Shown here: positions 45,541-55,255 of the stretch, one piece after another
Layout of the letters: every line of letters begins with the position of its first letter
Numbering within the stretch: the first letter of the stretch is position 1
NCBI GenBank assembly: GCA_965224525.1
Contig: OZ245050.1
Span: 868,001-932,000 of the forward strand
Length of the DNA stretch: 64,000 nt
Origin: Granulosicoccus sp036478565
Lineage (GTDB): Bacteria > Pseudomonadota > Gammaproteobacteria > Granulosicoccales > Granulosicoccaceae
Direction of reading: 5' to 3'
Program-made: the position numbers and the translations under genes
The notes under the pieces: generated by a model
The model's input: the letters and a program-made list of their open reading frames with translations, nothing else
Database searches by the model: none
Told to the model about the DNA's origin: nothing

Positions 45541-46389
45541 ATGTCGCGCATCGTGCTGTTCCTTGCTACCAATATGGCGGTGATGCTTGTTTTTAGCATC
45601 ATCACGTCGATCTTCGGGCTTGACAGGGCAATCGGTGCGAGCAATACGTCGTTGCTGATCTACGCATCCCTGTTTGGCTTTGCCGGCAGCTTCATATCGC
45701 TGTTTATGTCAAAGTCAATGGCCATTCGTTCGATGAAAGTGCAATTGATTGATCAGCCGAGTAACGAGACAGAACGCTGGTTGCAGGACACGGTCCATGC
45801 GCAGGCACGCGAAGCCGGCATTGGGTTGCCGGACGTCGGTGTTTTCAATTCGTCCACGCCGAATGCCTTTGCCACTGGCTGGAACAAAAATCAGGCACTA
45901 GTGGCGGTTAGTACGGGTCTGCTGCAAAGCATGAAAAAGGAAGAAGTAGAAGCTGTACTGGGTCATGAAGTGGCACATGTTTATAACGGCGACATGGTGA
46001 CAATGGGCCTGATTCAGGGGGTGCTCAATACATTTGTCATCATCTTCTCGCGCATACTGGGTAGCTTTATCAGCAGTGCCCTGCGTGGTAATCGCATGGG
46101 GTTTTTCATCGGCAATATAATCGGCAACGTGATATTTGGTTTTCTCGCCAGTTTTATTGCCGCCTGGTTTTCGCGGCAGCGAGAGTACAGAGCTGATGCG
46201 GGCGGTGCCAAGCTTGCTGGCCGTCAGAGCATGATCAATGCACTGGAAGCTCTGAAGCGTGGCCAGCCATCACAGCTGCCTGCGACCATGCAGGCACTTG
46301 GCATTAATGGCGGTGGAAAACTGGCTGCACTGAGATCGACACACCCGCCACTGGATGTGCGTATTGCCCGGTTGCAGGCAGAAGGCTGA
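45541..46389 (+). CDS. htpX: Membrane protease HtpX
   Basis: 282 residues (E. coli 293). Zinc metallopeptidase of family M48 in the inner membrane, degrading damaged membrane proteins with FtsH. Two N-terminal membrane helices (residues 5–55), zinc site HEVAH near 142 with Glu as catalyst and a third ligand in REYRADAGGAKLAG near 219, and two more hydrophobic segments near 160–195. CCGGAG precedes the ATG. Commonly heat- or envelope-stress-induced; I did not identify such a promoter. Confidence 0.95.
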   Translation: MSRIVLFLATNMAVMLVFSIITSIFGLDRAIGASNTSLLIYASLFGFAGSFISLFMSKSMAIRSMKVQLIDQPSNETERWLQDTVHAQAREAGIGLPDVGVFNSSTPNAFATGWNKNQALVAVSTGLLQSMKKEEVEAVLGHEVAHVYNGDMVTMGLIQGVLNTFVIIFSRILGSFISSALRGNRMGFFIGNIIGNVIFGFLASFIAAWFSRQREYRADAGGAKLAGRQSMINALEALKRGQPSQLPATMQALGINGGGKLAALRSTHPPLDVRIARLQAEG

Positions 46390-46666
46390 TTTGAAATTTT
46401 TTTATTAATAAGGCCCATCTGATTTGTCGATACCTACCGGATGTGTGACCAGATTTTTATCAGGCATCCATTAGTGCAATAAATAGCCGGGCGGGTCAAG
46501 AAATAATCCAGTCCACTTATCATCGTAAGATCGAGTTCCGGTATTATGCTGGCACCGGGTGCGGTTGTTACTGCCGTGCCATGCCAGCGAGTTTCTATTT
46601 GAAAGTGAACTTGTCCGGTGCTCACCGGTTGATCTACTGCAAATGGGGCGTTCAAGGATAATCAGC

Positions 46667-47233
46667 ATGATAAGGATATTTTTCGCAGTAACACTAATGT
46701 CGGCTTTAACGCTGACGGCTGGCTGTTCTTCTTCAAACAACGATGACACAGGTGGTGCTGATGCCGATGCTTCAGGGCTTCCTGATCAGGGTGATGGCAA
46801 TAATCTCATCGATACGCTGATTGCCGATACCGATCATCGGTTCACACAGCTGCTTTCGGCCATCGAAACTGCCAGCCTGGGAGACGTTTTCGGTGATGTA
46901 GGTAACTCGTTCACCCTGATGGCTCCAACTAATGCCGCGTTTGATGCGGTACCGGCCGCTGATCTTGAAGCACTGCTGGAGGATATCCCGCGGCTGACAA
47001 GAACACTGTTCTACCATGCGCTGCCAACCAACACAGACGTGTTCACATTGACAGCGGCAGTTGGTAGTGAGCTGGCAACCGTTGCCGGAACCGGGGTTGC
47101 GATCGAGACGGGAATGGACGCGGGCGGCAATGCCACTCTACGCTATGGTGAAGCCAATGTGACTTCCACAGCAGGTATTGTTGCTGAAAATGGCATTGTC
47201 CATATCGTCGACAAGCTGTTGATTGCTCCATAG
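46667..47233 (+). CDS. Fasciclin (FAS1)-domain lipoprotein
   Basis: 188 residues. The ATG at 46667 has AAGGA eight bases upstream. Lipobox LTAGC near residue 20 followed by SSSNNDD. Residues about 45–185 form a FAS1 domain (FTLMAPTNAAFDAVP, then H1/H2-like IVAENGIVHIVDKLL at the end), found in adhesion and polysaccharide-associated proteins. Exact partner unknown. It may act in surface adhesion alongside the calcium-binding repeat protein at 48001; that is inference. Confidence 0.88.
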   Translation: MIRIFFAVTLMSALTLTAGCSSSNNDDTGGADADASGLPDQGDGNNLIDTLIADTDHRFTQLLSAIETASLGDVFGDVGNSFTLMAPTNAAFDAVPAADLEALLEDIPRLTRTLFYHALPTNTDVFTLTAAVGSELATVAGTGVAIETGMDAGGNATLRYGEANVTSTAGIVAENGIVHIVDKLLIAP

Positions 47234-48000
47234 CCTGGCCACAGAAGCCTGCACTGGCAGGAAAATTCTGCTGCAAAAGCGCCTCAACGGTTTATTTTTC
47301 TGTTCTTCTTCGTAACGGAGGCTAACTTATGCGCCTCAAAGACACGAGAAGCTGTCCTTTTCACTCACGTAACGTGTGAATTGTTGCCGTGTGGGCTCCT
47401 GAGCATACCCTACCGCCTGATCATCGGTGACGCTGTAAACAGCTTGCATACAGCGGCTGTTTAAAAATGTAGTTACAGATATGGCAGGGACAGCCCAGTC
47501 GCCAGGCCGCGCTTCCAATAGCGACGAGTTATATGCAAGCCCTGCGAGTAACGCAGTTAAAAATAGCATGGGAATATTACCGCTCAAAGGGCAGGTGTCG
47601 TGACTGCGTGCTTTGGTAGCGCCATTGTAATTATAGAACTATTCATTGATTGCTAATTGTTCATTGAGCACCCGTAGTGTTATTGCAATTGTTTTTGTAT
47701 GGTATTTAGCGTTCCCGACATGCAGCTAGATAATTAAATTGAGTTCGATGTCTGCTGAGGTGATCTATGTTGCACCTGCACGGCTATCTCTTTGCAGTGG
47801 ATATTTGTATATTCTCTGCAACAGCTGTAATGATGTAAAGTTATACTTGACCGAAGAGTCGATTGTTACGAGGTGACGATCGAGTATCTGGTGCGATGGA
47901 GAGTGTGCGCAGGCAGTACCAAAAGCAAACAAGCAACTCATTGCCTGTGCTGCGCATATTTTCAAATGTAATTGGATGTTAACTACAGGGAGGAGGTCTA
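47234..48000. other. Long intergenic region before the RTX-like gene
   Basis: About 770 bases with low coding potential. One minus-strand small frame (47336–47569) is listed at low confidence. The last 15 bases hold GGAGGAGG for the GTG at 48001. An AT-rich zone around 47630–47740 looks promoter-like, with repeats of ATTCATTG and TTCATTG near 47641–47670. Confidence 0.4.
47336..47569 (-). CDS. Possible small secreted or membrane protein
   Basis: 77 residues from ATG 47569: a hydrophobic start (MLFLTALLAGLAYN) that could be a signal peptide, then a soluble part with no recognised domain and two cysteines. No convincing ribosome site was found and composition is unremarkable. It may be chance. 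Confidence 0.25.
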   Translation of the reverse strand: MLFLTALLAGLAYNSSLLEARPGDWAVPAISVTTFLNSRCMQAVYSVTDDQAVGYAQEPTRQQFTRYVSEKDSFSCL

Positions 48001-50307
48001 GTGATATTTCGAACAGTTCGCCATTCGCGGGTCGTCAGACACATCGGTTTGGCATTGCTATTGACAGTAGGAGGGTCGGTTGCATTCGCCGCAACCACTC
48101 CGTATAGCAATTTGGAAGAGTTAACGCGTATCGAGTATGACGGTGATGAATCCGGCGTTACTTTTGCCAAGCAGTATGCGGTCGATGATGACCAGATGAT
48201 GGTTGGTTCATCCCAGCTTTCGCGGACGTCTGGAAGGAATATCAGAAAAACCTTTTTCACCTATTACCTGCGTTCTTTCAATGGTCCGTTTCCCGTTTGG
48301 TTGAAGACTCAGATTCTTACGGACAACATGGATACGGGTGGTAATGCAGGTCCGGTGGCTTTGCAGGACGACAGGGCGCTGATATACGGCGCAGATGATC
48401 TTGTCTACGTCTATGAAAATCAGGGTCTCGGACAATGGGAAGAGGTTGCCCGGTTACGACCTGACGCCGATGAAGAATTCGATCGATTCTTCAGTGTTAG
48501 CAAGCTGATTCTGGACGGTGATCGTGCTGTAATCGGCGCGACCGGTGAGCCTAATGATGTTGGCCGTGGAGTCGTGTATGTCTTTGAGCGTGGTAACGAT
48601 GGCATCTGGGCACAGCAGGCACGGTTGATTTCTGCAGAGACTTCCCATTTCGGGCATTCGATTGATCTCGAAGGCGATACGATGATCGTTGGTGCTGCAG
48701 CCACGCCTGTTGCGGGTTACGGTGTATCAGGGATTGCCAATATCTATAACCGCAACAGCAGCGGTGAGTGGGTTGAATCGGCTGTGCTTGAACCCAGCTT
48801 GCGCAGCGAGCACATGGGGTTTGGCAGCGAGGTTGCAATAGACAATGACGTTATTCTGGTCGGCGCGCCAGGATCGGGCCCCAACACAGCAGGTGGTGTT
48901 TATGCATTTGAAAGAGATAACACAGGCCAGTGGATTGAGCGTGATTTCTTTGTAGCGGATGTTCCACCGGAAGAGACCCGTCCTGTCTTCAGATTTGGCT
49001 CTTCACTGGATTTGCAGAGTGATTTGGCGGCAGTCCAGTCGACACTGGGCTCCCAGCAGGGGGACGCAGCAGCACAGGGTATAGTCACGCTGTTTAGACG
49101 TAATAGCGATGGCACATGGCAGGAATTTGCCAGGCGTGGCGACTCGTACACCGGTCGAATAATACTGGAGGATCAGGGTGTCTTTGTCCGTGGTGCGAAT
49201 AGTTCAGGTGAGGCTGTTTTGGTTCAAATCGAAGCTTCTCCCGGCAGAGATACGGATGAAGATGGTATTGCCAATCACATCGATAACTGTCCCAATGACT
49301 ACAACCCTAACCAGCTCGATGGCGATGGTGATGGTCAGGGTGATGTCTGTGATGAAGAGAGCGAGCCAACGGGTACAGCTCCGAGTTGTAATGGCGTGAC
49401 GGCGACCATCTTTGTCGATGAGCAAGATCGCATCATTGGCGGGCCGGATGGCGGGCAATGGTTTACCGGTGAACTGAATGGCACTGACGGTGATGATGTC
49501 ATGGTGGCTACCGTACGAAGTGATGTGGTGCGAGGTAACAGCGGTAACGATTTGATCTGTGCGCTGGGCGATGATGATGAAATCTACGGCGATGATGGAG
49601 ATGATGTGATCTACGCAGGTAGTGGCAATGACTTCATACAGGGAAACGATGGCGCTGATGAGATTTTTGGTCAAGCTGGCAGGGATCTGATGTTCGGCGG
49701 GAAAGGAAACGATACGCTGGATGGTGGCGTGGGCAATGACCTCATCTTTGGCCAGGGCGGTAGCAATATCGCAGCAGGCGGCGAGGGCGAAGACCACTGT
49801 TACTCCGTGTCAGCCAACAGCACCGGTTGCGGTCGCGATTCCGACAACGGTAAAGCGCCGAGTTGCAATGGTGTGACAGCCACCATTTATGTCAATGAAA
49901 AAGACCGCGTTATTGGTGGTCCGCAAGACGGTGAATGGTTCACCGGTGAGTTGAATGGTACCGATGGCGATGATGTGATGGTCGCAACACCCAGAAGTGA
50001 CCTCATCCGAGGCCGTGGCGGTAACGACCTGATCTGTGCGCTGGCCGACGCCGATGAAATCTACGGTGGTGACGGTAATGACGTCGTCTACGCTGGCAGT
50101 GGCGATGATTACATTCGCGGAGAGGGTGGTGCTGATGAACTGTACGGCGAAGCCGGTCATGAAATGATGTTCGGTGGTAACGGAAATGACACGCTTGACG
50201 GGGGGCTGGACAATGATCAGATCTTTGGTGGAGGCGGAACGGACACCGGCATTGGTGGAGCGGGAAATAACAATTGCTATGCAGTTGCAACACGCTCGAA
50301 CTGTTAA
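48001..50307 (+). CDS. Secreted FG-GAP/TSP3/RTX calcium-binding repeat protein
   Basis: 768 residues from a GTG with GGAGGAGG upstream. Signal peptide about residues 1–31. Residues 40–410 are FG-GAP/integrin-like propeller repeats (VYVFERGNDGIW, GDTMIVGAAATP, NDVILVGAPGSG), which often coordinate calcium. Residues 416–450 are a TSP3-type calcium loop segment (DTDEDGIANHIDNCPNDYNP, DGDGDGQGDVCDE). From 460 come two similar modules of about 150 residues, each beginning SCNGVTATI and containing hemolysin-type GGxGxDxxx nonapeptides (GSGNDFIQGNDGADEIFGQ). It has no RTX enzyme domain, so it may be a secreted adhesin or matrix protein. No T1SS genes lie nearby and the N-terminal signal suggests Sec export. 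Confidence 0.9.
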   Translation: MIFRTVRHSRVVRHIGLALLLTVGGSVAFAATTPYSNLEELTRIEYDGDESGVTFAKQYAVDDDQMMVGSSQLSRTSGRNIRKTFFTYYLRSFNGPFPVWLKTQILTDNMDTGGNAGPVALQDDRALIYGADDLVYVYENQGLGQWEEVARLRPDADEEFDRFFSVSKLILDGDRAVIGATGEPNDVGRGVVYVFERGNDGIWAQQARLISAETSHFGHSIDLEGDTMIVGAAATPVAGYGVSGIANIYNRNSSGEWVESAVLEPSLRSEHMGFGSEVAIDNDVILVGAPGSGPNTAGGVYAFERDNTGQWIERDFFVADVPPEETRPVFRFGSSLDLQSDLAAVQSTLGSQQGDAAAQGIVTLFRRNSDGTWQEFARRGDSYTGRIILEDQGVFVRGANSSGEAVLVQIEASPGRDTDEDGIANHIDNCPNDYNPNQLDGDGDGQGDVCDEESEPTGTAPSCNGVTATIFVDEQDRIIGGPDGGQWFTGELNGTDGDDVMVATVRSDVVRGNSGNDLICALGDDDEIYGDDGDDVIYAGSGNDFIQGNDGADEIFGQAGRDLMFGGKGNDTLDGGVGNDLIFGQGGSNIAAGGEGEDHCYSVSANSTGCGRDSDNGKAPSCNGVTATIYVNEKDRVIGGPQDGEWFTGELNGTDGDDVMVATPRSDLIRGRGGNDLICALADADEIYGGDGNDVVYAGSGDDYIRGEGGADELYGEAGHEMMFGGNGNDTLDGGLDNDQIFGGGGTDTGIGGAGNNNCYAVATRSNC
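49378..50307 (+). repeat. Two ~450-bp direct repeats within the RTX-like gene
   Basis: The block from 49378 to about 49836 is repeated with clear DNA and protein similarity from 49855 to the gene end. Both start with the SCNGVTATI segment and end with a short cysteine pair. Indicates an internal duplication of a whole calcium-binding module. Confidence 0.85.
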
Positions 50308-50360
50308 GCCTGTTCCATCACTTGTTGCTTTAGCACGTTGTTGAAGTCGTCAAGCCGATA

Positions 50361-50399
50361 TTCAATCAGACCTTGCCTGACAGGGTCTGATTGAGTTTT
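50361..50399. terminator. Hairpin in convergent gap, terminator-like
   Basis: CAATCAGACC (50363–50372) and GGTCTGATTG (50384–50393) form a 10-bp stem extended by a T–A and a T·G pair, with an 11-base loop, followed by agtttta. Lies about 55 bases after the repeat protein and before the convergent ureohydrolase end. Probable terminator for the plus-strand gene. Confidence 0.65.
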
Positions 50400-50595
50400 A
50401 AGCCGATGAGCCATGCGAGGGGCAGTGGCGGTCGATCCGATCGTACAGATTACTGACTCCGGTCTGCCCGCGGCGCTATCCGGGCAACAGTGTTGTGCGC
50501 AAAGCGACGGGTAATCGAAAGGTGTTTCCCGATAACCAGTCAGCCTTGAAAGTGGTTTATCTGGCACGCTTTGGCCAAACACATCTGGCGCACCG

Positions 50596-51588
50596 CTACG
50601 TAGCTGTTTTTTCCACCGGGTTATCTGAATGGCCAACTACCGGCGCCATCACACACAACAGTTCGAATATCAATGAAGCCGCCAGAAATGCCGTCCCACC
50701 AGACGGATCAAACGGCGGGGATACTTCAACCAGGTCAGCGCCCGCAAAGTTCAGCCCTTTCAGGTGACGGATAACCTGTATGGCATCAAATGAATTGGGT
50801 CCGCCAACTTCCGGTGTACCGGTGCCGGGGGCAAAGGTCGGGTCAACAAAATCAATGTCGTAGGAAACATAGGTTTTGCCGGTTGATACTATCTCTCGTG
50901 CTTCCGTCATGACATCGTCAATGCCACGCGCAAAAAACTCCTCAATTCTTATGATTCTAATGCCTACGCTATTGGCAAAATCAATATCTTCGCGATCATA
51001 AGCGGTGCCGCGTATACCGATTTGAACCACCCGTTCCGGATCAAGTAAGCCTTCCTCAACTGCTCGTCTAAACGGCGTTCCATGGGTATACATCGTTCCA
51101 CCGAAATAGGCATGGAACAGATCGGTATGGCTATCGAAGTGGATCATGCCAACCGCTGCATTTTTCGCGACCGCCCGGAGGATTGGCAGCGAACACAAAT
51201 GATCGCCCCCAATGGTCAGCGGCATGATGTTGCCAGCGATGACATCAGTATAAAACTGCTCCATGCGTTGCAGGCTGTCGGCCAGGTCAGCCGGGTTAGG
51301 TGAGACATCGCCCAGATCTGCACAGTTGACCAGCTCGAACGGGCGGACACCCGTACAGCCGTTTTCGGCCCGTATCATTGTCGAAGAGTCGCGAATCTGA
51401 CGTGGCCCGTGGCGAGGTCCTGGCCGATTGGTAGTACCGCCATCCCAGGGCGCTCCAATCAAACCGATATCGACCTCTTTGATTCTGGGCGCGTCAAACG
51501 GTACGTAAGGCAAGCGCATGAAAGTCGGAATGCCGGCGAATCGCGGCAAATCCATACCCGAGACTGGCTGAAAGTAATTGTCACCCAT
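50596..51588 (-). CDS. Agmatinase/ureohydrolase-family enzyme
   Basis: 330 residues, arginase/agmatinase family. The family hydrolyses a guanidino group to urea plus amine. Manganese sites: GGDH near residue 124, DSHTD near 150 (Ser replaces the usual Ala of DAHxD), and SYDIDFVDP near 235 with APGTGTPE. An active-site Glu is in LVEVSPPFD near 290. The substrate could be agmatine, guanidinobutyrate, guanidinoacetate or related compounds; this cannot be read. AAGGAAAAAAC precedes the ATG. Divergent from the polyamine-type ABC transporter, which may import the guanidino substrate. Confidence 0.9.
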   Translation of the reverse strand: MGDNYFQPVSGMDLPRFAGIPTFMRLPYVPFDAPRIKEVDIGLIGAPWDGGTTNRPGPRHGPRQIRDSSTMIRAENGCTGVRPFELVNCADLGDVSPNPADLADSLQRMEQFYTDVIAGNIMPLTIGGDHLCSLPILRAVAKNAAVGMIHFDSHTDLFHAYFGGTMYTHGTPFRRAVEEGLLDPERVVQIGIRGTAYDREDIDFANSVGIRIIRIEEFFARGIDDVMTEAREIVSTGKTYVSYDIDFVDPTFAPGTGTPEVGGPNSFDAIQVIRHLKGLNFAGADLVEVSPPFDPSGGTAFLAASLIFELLCVMAPVVGHSDNPVEKTAT

Positions 51589-51896
51589 GTTTTTTCCTTC
51601 TAATGGAGAAGTCTGATCAAATCAGTTGATCCACCCTGGCATAAACGACTAACATGCCTGTGAGCTAATCAAACAATGGCGAGGTGATACGGCCAAGTCA
51701 AGAATGAGCGGGACCAGTTTGCACAATCAGGCGACTGAAAGTATTGCTGGACTACTTAAAAAAGTCTGTCTGGTGCCAATTAGTGCTTGACTGGTGATCG
51801 TGTTTTAAATACTAATAATATCCTGTCAATACAAACACTTAAATAATTCGTTCAGCTAACTGGTATTGATCGTCACTGAAATCGAGGAGAATCTGT
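51589..51896. other. Divergent regulatory region, ureohydrolase / transporter
   Basis: 308 bases separate the two divergent genes. A sigma70-like promoter facing the transporter is listed at 51787–51816. No other gene, RNA or clear operator was seen. Confidence 0.5.
51787..51816 (+). promoter_or_regulatory. Possible sigma70 promoter for the ABC transporter operon
   Basis: TTGACT (51787–51792) is followed after 17–18 bases by TACTAAT (51810–51816), a moderate −35/−10 pair about 80 bases before the ATG at 51897. AAATCGAGGAG ribosome site lies before the ATG. Confidence 0.45.
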
Positions 51897-53075
51897 ATGA
51901 GTGGAACTGGAAACAACAAGTCAAGAAGGAAGTTTTTGAAAGGAACCGCAGTTGCCGGTGCGGCTGCCGCTGTTGGCCCATGGATTATCAGCCCGAAAGT
52001 GCTGGCCTCATCCGGCGAGCTGAATGTCATGATGTGGTCTGACTACCTGTCAGCCGGGTTTTTCAAGGCGTTTGAAGCAAAAACCGGTATCAAGGTCAAC
52101 TTTACTGGCATAGGTTCCAATGAAGAAATCATCAACAAGATGAAAGCTTCGAAGGGGCGGGGCATTGATATCTGCAGCCCGACCAATATGCGTTCACCGC
52201 AGTGGCGGGAGCTGGGACTGCTACAGCCGTTTGATTACGGCAAAATTGCGACCATCAAAAATGTCAACCCAGCGATGCTCAAGGTTGGTGATGAAGAGTG
52301 GGATTTTGAAAGCAAGGGGTCACACTGGTTACCATTAATCTGGGGTACCGAGGGCGTTGCCTGGCGAACTGACCAGTGGACGCCGCCACGTGATGGAGAA
52401 ATCCCGAGCTATGGCGACATCTGGCAAGATGACGTCAAGGGTAAGACCATGATGCGGGTGCACTCCGGCATGCTGGGCGCAGGCTTGTACCTGGAAACAA
52501 TTGACAAACTCGAGCCTGGTGCCATGAAGAAGGCCTACGATGATGAAGAAGGTATGCGCAAGATCTGGCAGGTTGTGACAGACTTTTGTATTGCCAACAA
52601 AGCGCAGGTCAAGTTATTCTGGAACGATGCAGATTCACAGAAAAACGGTTTGTTGAATGACGGTGTCGTGGTTGGCCAGACGTGGGATGGCCCGCCAATC
52701 ACCATGATGCAAGCCAGCGATCCTGTTCAATATCGAGCGCCGGTGGAAGGTGCACTGGCATGGGTTGACGGCATGGCCATGTCCGGGCAAGCTGAAAATC
52801 AGGATGCGGTGTATGAGTTCCTCAATTATTGTTTCGATCCGGAAGTCGGTGGACGTTCGATTGATGGCGGCCAGGATGATAGCTGGGGCGGAAAGGGTCA
52901 CGGCTACAATTCTGCGGTACTGGGTGCGGACAAGTTTGCCAGTGCCACCTATGGCGAAACTTTTGGCACTGTCTATCCTGGTGACTCACTGGCCAACCTC
53001 TGGGCCTGGCCAAAAGAGCCACAGTGGTATGCAGATGTAAGAACCGAGTTTGTTAACAAATTCAACGCCGCATAA
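51897..53075 (+). CDS. Polyamine-type ABC transporter substrate-binding protein, Tat-exported
   Basis: 392 residues, PotD/PotF-like (SBP_bac_8 group). The N-terminus is a twin-arginine signal (SRRKFLKG, then hydrophobic AVAGAAAAVG), so it is probably folded before export. Mature part starts near ASSGELNVMMWSDYLSAGF. Marks of the family: KGRGIDICSPTNM, LPLIWGTEGVAW and SYGDIWQDDVKGKTMMRVH. Ligand may be a polyamine, a guanidino compound or a related cation; the neighbouring ureohydrolase favours a guanidino ligand. A terminator follows, so it is made in excess over the membrane parts. Confidence 0.91.
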   Translation: MSGTGNNKSRRKFLKGTAVAGAAAAVGPWIISPKVLASSGELNVMMWSDYLSAGFFKAFEAKTGIKVNFTGIGSNEEIINKMKASKGRGIDICSPTNMRSPQWRELGLLQPFDYGKIATIKNVNPAMLKVGDEEWDFESKGSHWLPLIWGTEGVAWRTDQWTPPRDGEIPSYGDIWQDDVKGKTMMRVHSGMLGAGLYLETIDKLEPGAMKKAYDDEEGMRKIWQVVTDFCIANKAQVKLFWNDADSQKNGLLNDGVVVGQTWDGPPITMMQASDPVQYRAPVEGALAWVDGMAMSGQAENQDAVYEFLNYCFDPEVGGRSIDGGQDDSWGGKGHGYNSAVLGADKFASATYGETFGTVYPGDSLANLWAWPKEPQWYADVRTEFVNKFNAA

Positions 53076-53084
53076 GCTTCATCG

Positions 53085-53111
53085 AAAAACCTCTGAAACA
53101 GGGGTTTTTTT
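53085..53111 (+). terminator. Intrinsic terminator after the binding-protein gene
   Basis: AACCTCTG and CAGGGGTT form an 8-bp stem with one T·G pair around a short AAA-type loop, flanked by AAA on the left and TTTTTTT on the right. It lies just after the 53075 stop. Confidence 0.85.
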
Positions 53112-53191
53112 GTTTGTATGGTTCGTCAGCACTGAGCATGCAATACGGGTGCTGACGGACTACTGGCCAAACTTGACAAGGGTCCCACTCA

Positions 53192-54301
53192 ATGAGCGCT
53201 GATGTACAACTGGACAATGTCTGGATTCAGTTCGGTGACTTTGTAGCCGCCCGTGATATCAATATTCACATCAAGGAAGGGGAGTTTTTCAGTTTCCTTG
53301 GTTCATCGGGCTGCGGTAAAACCACCATACTCCGAGCGGTGTCAGGGTTTCTTAAGCCAACAAAGGGGCGTGTCCTGATCGGCGGTGCGGATATGAAGGG
53401 TATTGGTCCCAATAAACGGCCAACTGCCCTGATATTCCAAAATCTCGCTTTATTTCCGCTCATGCCCGTGTGGGAAAACATCACCTTTTCGATGGAAGTG
53501 GCCGGTGCCAGTAAAGCCAAGCGCCAGAAAAAGGCTGATGAGCTGCTTGAGCTGATTGCCTTGACAGGGCAGGGCGACAAGATGGTCAATGAACTTTCGG
53601 GTGGCCAGAAACAACGCGTTGCTATAGCTCGCGCATTGTGTGCAGAACCGGAAGTACTCTTGCTTGATGAGCCGCTATCTGCGCTGGACTTGAAGTTGCG
53701 CCAACATATGCGTACCGAACTTCGCGCCATACAGCAACGTGTTGGCATTACATTCATCTACATTACACATGACCAGGGCGAAGCCTTGACCATGTCTGAC
53801 AATGTGGCCGTCATGAGTCAGGGTAAAATTGAACAGGTTGCCGATGGCAATACCATATACGACTCACCGGTGTCGTCATTTGTTGCCTCGTTTGTCGGCG
53901 AAAACAATATGTTTGCAGGCAAAATAACAGGGCTTGATGGTGCCTACGCAGTTGTCGAAACGCCATCCGGAGTAATTCGAGCACGCAATGCCAGGCGCGA
54001 TGGCAATCCTCAGCTCAACGTAGGTGATGACACGTATGTTTTTGTGCGACCGGAGTCGCTGAAATTTGCAGATGGCTCGAATCTGGAAAACAGAATCAAC
54101 GCAACCGTCAAGCAGCATGAGTTTGAAGGCAGCTTCTGGCAGGTCTTTTTTGATGTGGAAGGTACTAAGCGAACCATCAAACTGTCAATGGTCAACGATG
54201 GCGGAACGGTCGGCCATGATGTTGGCGAACATTTGCAGCTGGCTTTTTCGGCAGACAATGCAGTAGCGACGCCCATTGGTGAATTGGCGGACGAAACTTG
54301 A
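53192..54301 (+). CDS. Polyamine-type ABC transporter ATPase
   Basis: 369 residues, PotA family. Walker A GSSGCGKTT near residue 38, Q-loop ALIFQNLALFPLMPV near 80, signature LSGGQKQRVAIARAL near 135, Walker B EVLLLDEPLSALDLKLR near 158, H-loop ITHDQGEAL, and a C-terminal TOBE domain (VFVRPESLKFADG near 285). Energises the permeases at 54332 and 55252. Confidence 0.94.
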   Translation: MSADVQLDNVWIQFGDFVAARDINIHIKEGEFFSFLGSSGCGKTTILRAVSGFLKPTKGRVLIGGADMKGIGPNKRPTALIFQNLALFPLMPVWENITFSMEVAGASKAKRQKKADELLELIALTGQGDKMVNELSGGQKQRVAIARALCAEPEVLLLDEPLSALDLKLRQHMRTELRAIQQRVGITFIYITHDQGEALTMSDNVAVMSQGKIEQVADGNTIYDSPVSSFVASFVGENNMFAGKITGLDGAYAVVETPSGVIRARNARRDGNPQLNVGDDTYVFVRPESLKFADGSNLENRINATVKQHEFEGSFWQVFFDVEGTKRTIKLSMVNDGGTVGHDVGEHLQLAFSADNAVATPIGELADET

Positions 54302-54331
54302 TAAGGGTTCTTTCACTATAAAGGCCAGACT

Positions 54332-55255
54332 ATGCTGCAATACTGGAAAGATTTTCTTCTTAAAAACGGCGTTGGTGTGTCGGTGTTTCTACTGCTCTCG
54401 GTATTGATCTGGCTGGGCCTGTTGATACTGCTGCCGCAGGTATTCATGCTCGATTTTTCCTTCCGACATAATCTTCCCCCCTCCAAGCTGGGCGGACCGG
54501 AAGATGTCTATACATTAAGTCACTACAATTTCATGGTTTTTGGTAGTGCACAAGCTACGGACTCCTACAACGTTGTCGACGTCTGGGTTTTTGTACGGAC
54601 TATTGCCACGGCGTTTTTTGTAACGATCTTCGACCTGATACTTTGTTACCCGATTGCCTACGCGTTGGCCCAGGTTGCACGGGGCGGCTGGGCGCGGTTG
54701 ATGGTTCTGGCACTGATCATCCCTTACTGGGTCAACGAATTGCTTAGAGCATTTGCTTTCAAGATCATGTTGGGAACCGCTGGCATATTCAACAAGTTTT
54801 TACTATGGACAGGGCTTACCAGCCAGCCTATCGATTTTATCTATGAAAACTATGCACTCTATGCAGGGCTGGGTTATGCCTTCATTCTGTTGATGATATT
54901 CCCGATTTACAACTCGATCGAAAGTCTTGACAAGAATCAGATTGAGGCCGCTCGAGATCTGGGTTCACCTTGGTGGAGAATCCATAAGCGCATTGTCATA
55001 CCTTACGCAAAACCAGGCATTACTTCAGGTTGCACCATGGTTTTCATGTTGACAGCTGGCGCTTTGGCCGCACCACAGATTCTGGGTGGACCAAGCAGCT
55101 TATGGTTCACACAAATTATTTATCAGTGGTTCAATCAGGGAAACAACTGGCAACGAGGCTCTGCCTATGCCGTGTTCTTGTTGTTTTCCACAATAGTCAT
55201 TGTTTTACTTCTGATGAAGTTCTTCAAGGTCAAGCTGGGTGAAGTCGTACGATGA
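54332..55255 (+). CDS. Polyamine-type ABC transporter permease (PotB-like)
   Basis: 307 residues, six membrane segments, usual PotB length. The coupling loop EAARDLGSPWWRIHKRIVIP lies near residues 205–224. Starts 30 bases after the ATPase gene and its stop overlaps the next permease by four bases (ATGA), so the two permeases are translationally coupled. Works as a heterodimer with the PotC-like protein. Confidence 0.93.
   Translation: MLQYWKDFLLKNGVGVSVFLLLSVLIWLGLLILLPQVFMLDFSFRHNLPPSKLGGPEDVYTLSHYNFMVFGSAQATDSYNVVDVWVFVRTIATAFFVTIFDLILCYPIAYALAQVARGGWARLMVLALIIPYWVNELLRAFAFKIMLGTAGIFNKFLLWTGLTSQPIDFIYENYALYAGLGYAFILLMIFPIYNSIESLDKNQIEAARDLGSPWWRIHKRIVIPYAKPGITSGCTMVFMLTAGALAAPQILGGPSSLWFTQIIYQWFNQGNNWQRGSAYAVFLLFSTIVIVLLLMKFFKVKLGEVVR

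Noticed and set aside
47765..47965. 66-residue minus-strand frame starting like a signal peptide
   Set aside because: No ribosome site, no domain, and the sequence beyond the first 20 residues looks like chance.
49204..49797. 197-residue minus-strand frame opposite the RTX repeats
   Set aside because: Low-complexity Ile/Thr/Ala-rich image of Asp/Gly-rich repeats on the coding strand.
49378..50307. CRISPR-like repetition
   Set aside because: The repeats are long coding modules and degenerate nonapeptides, without short identical repeats or spacers.
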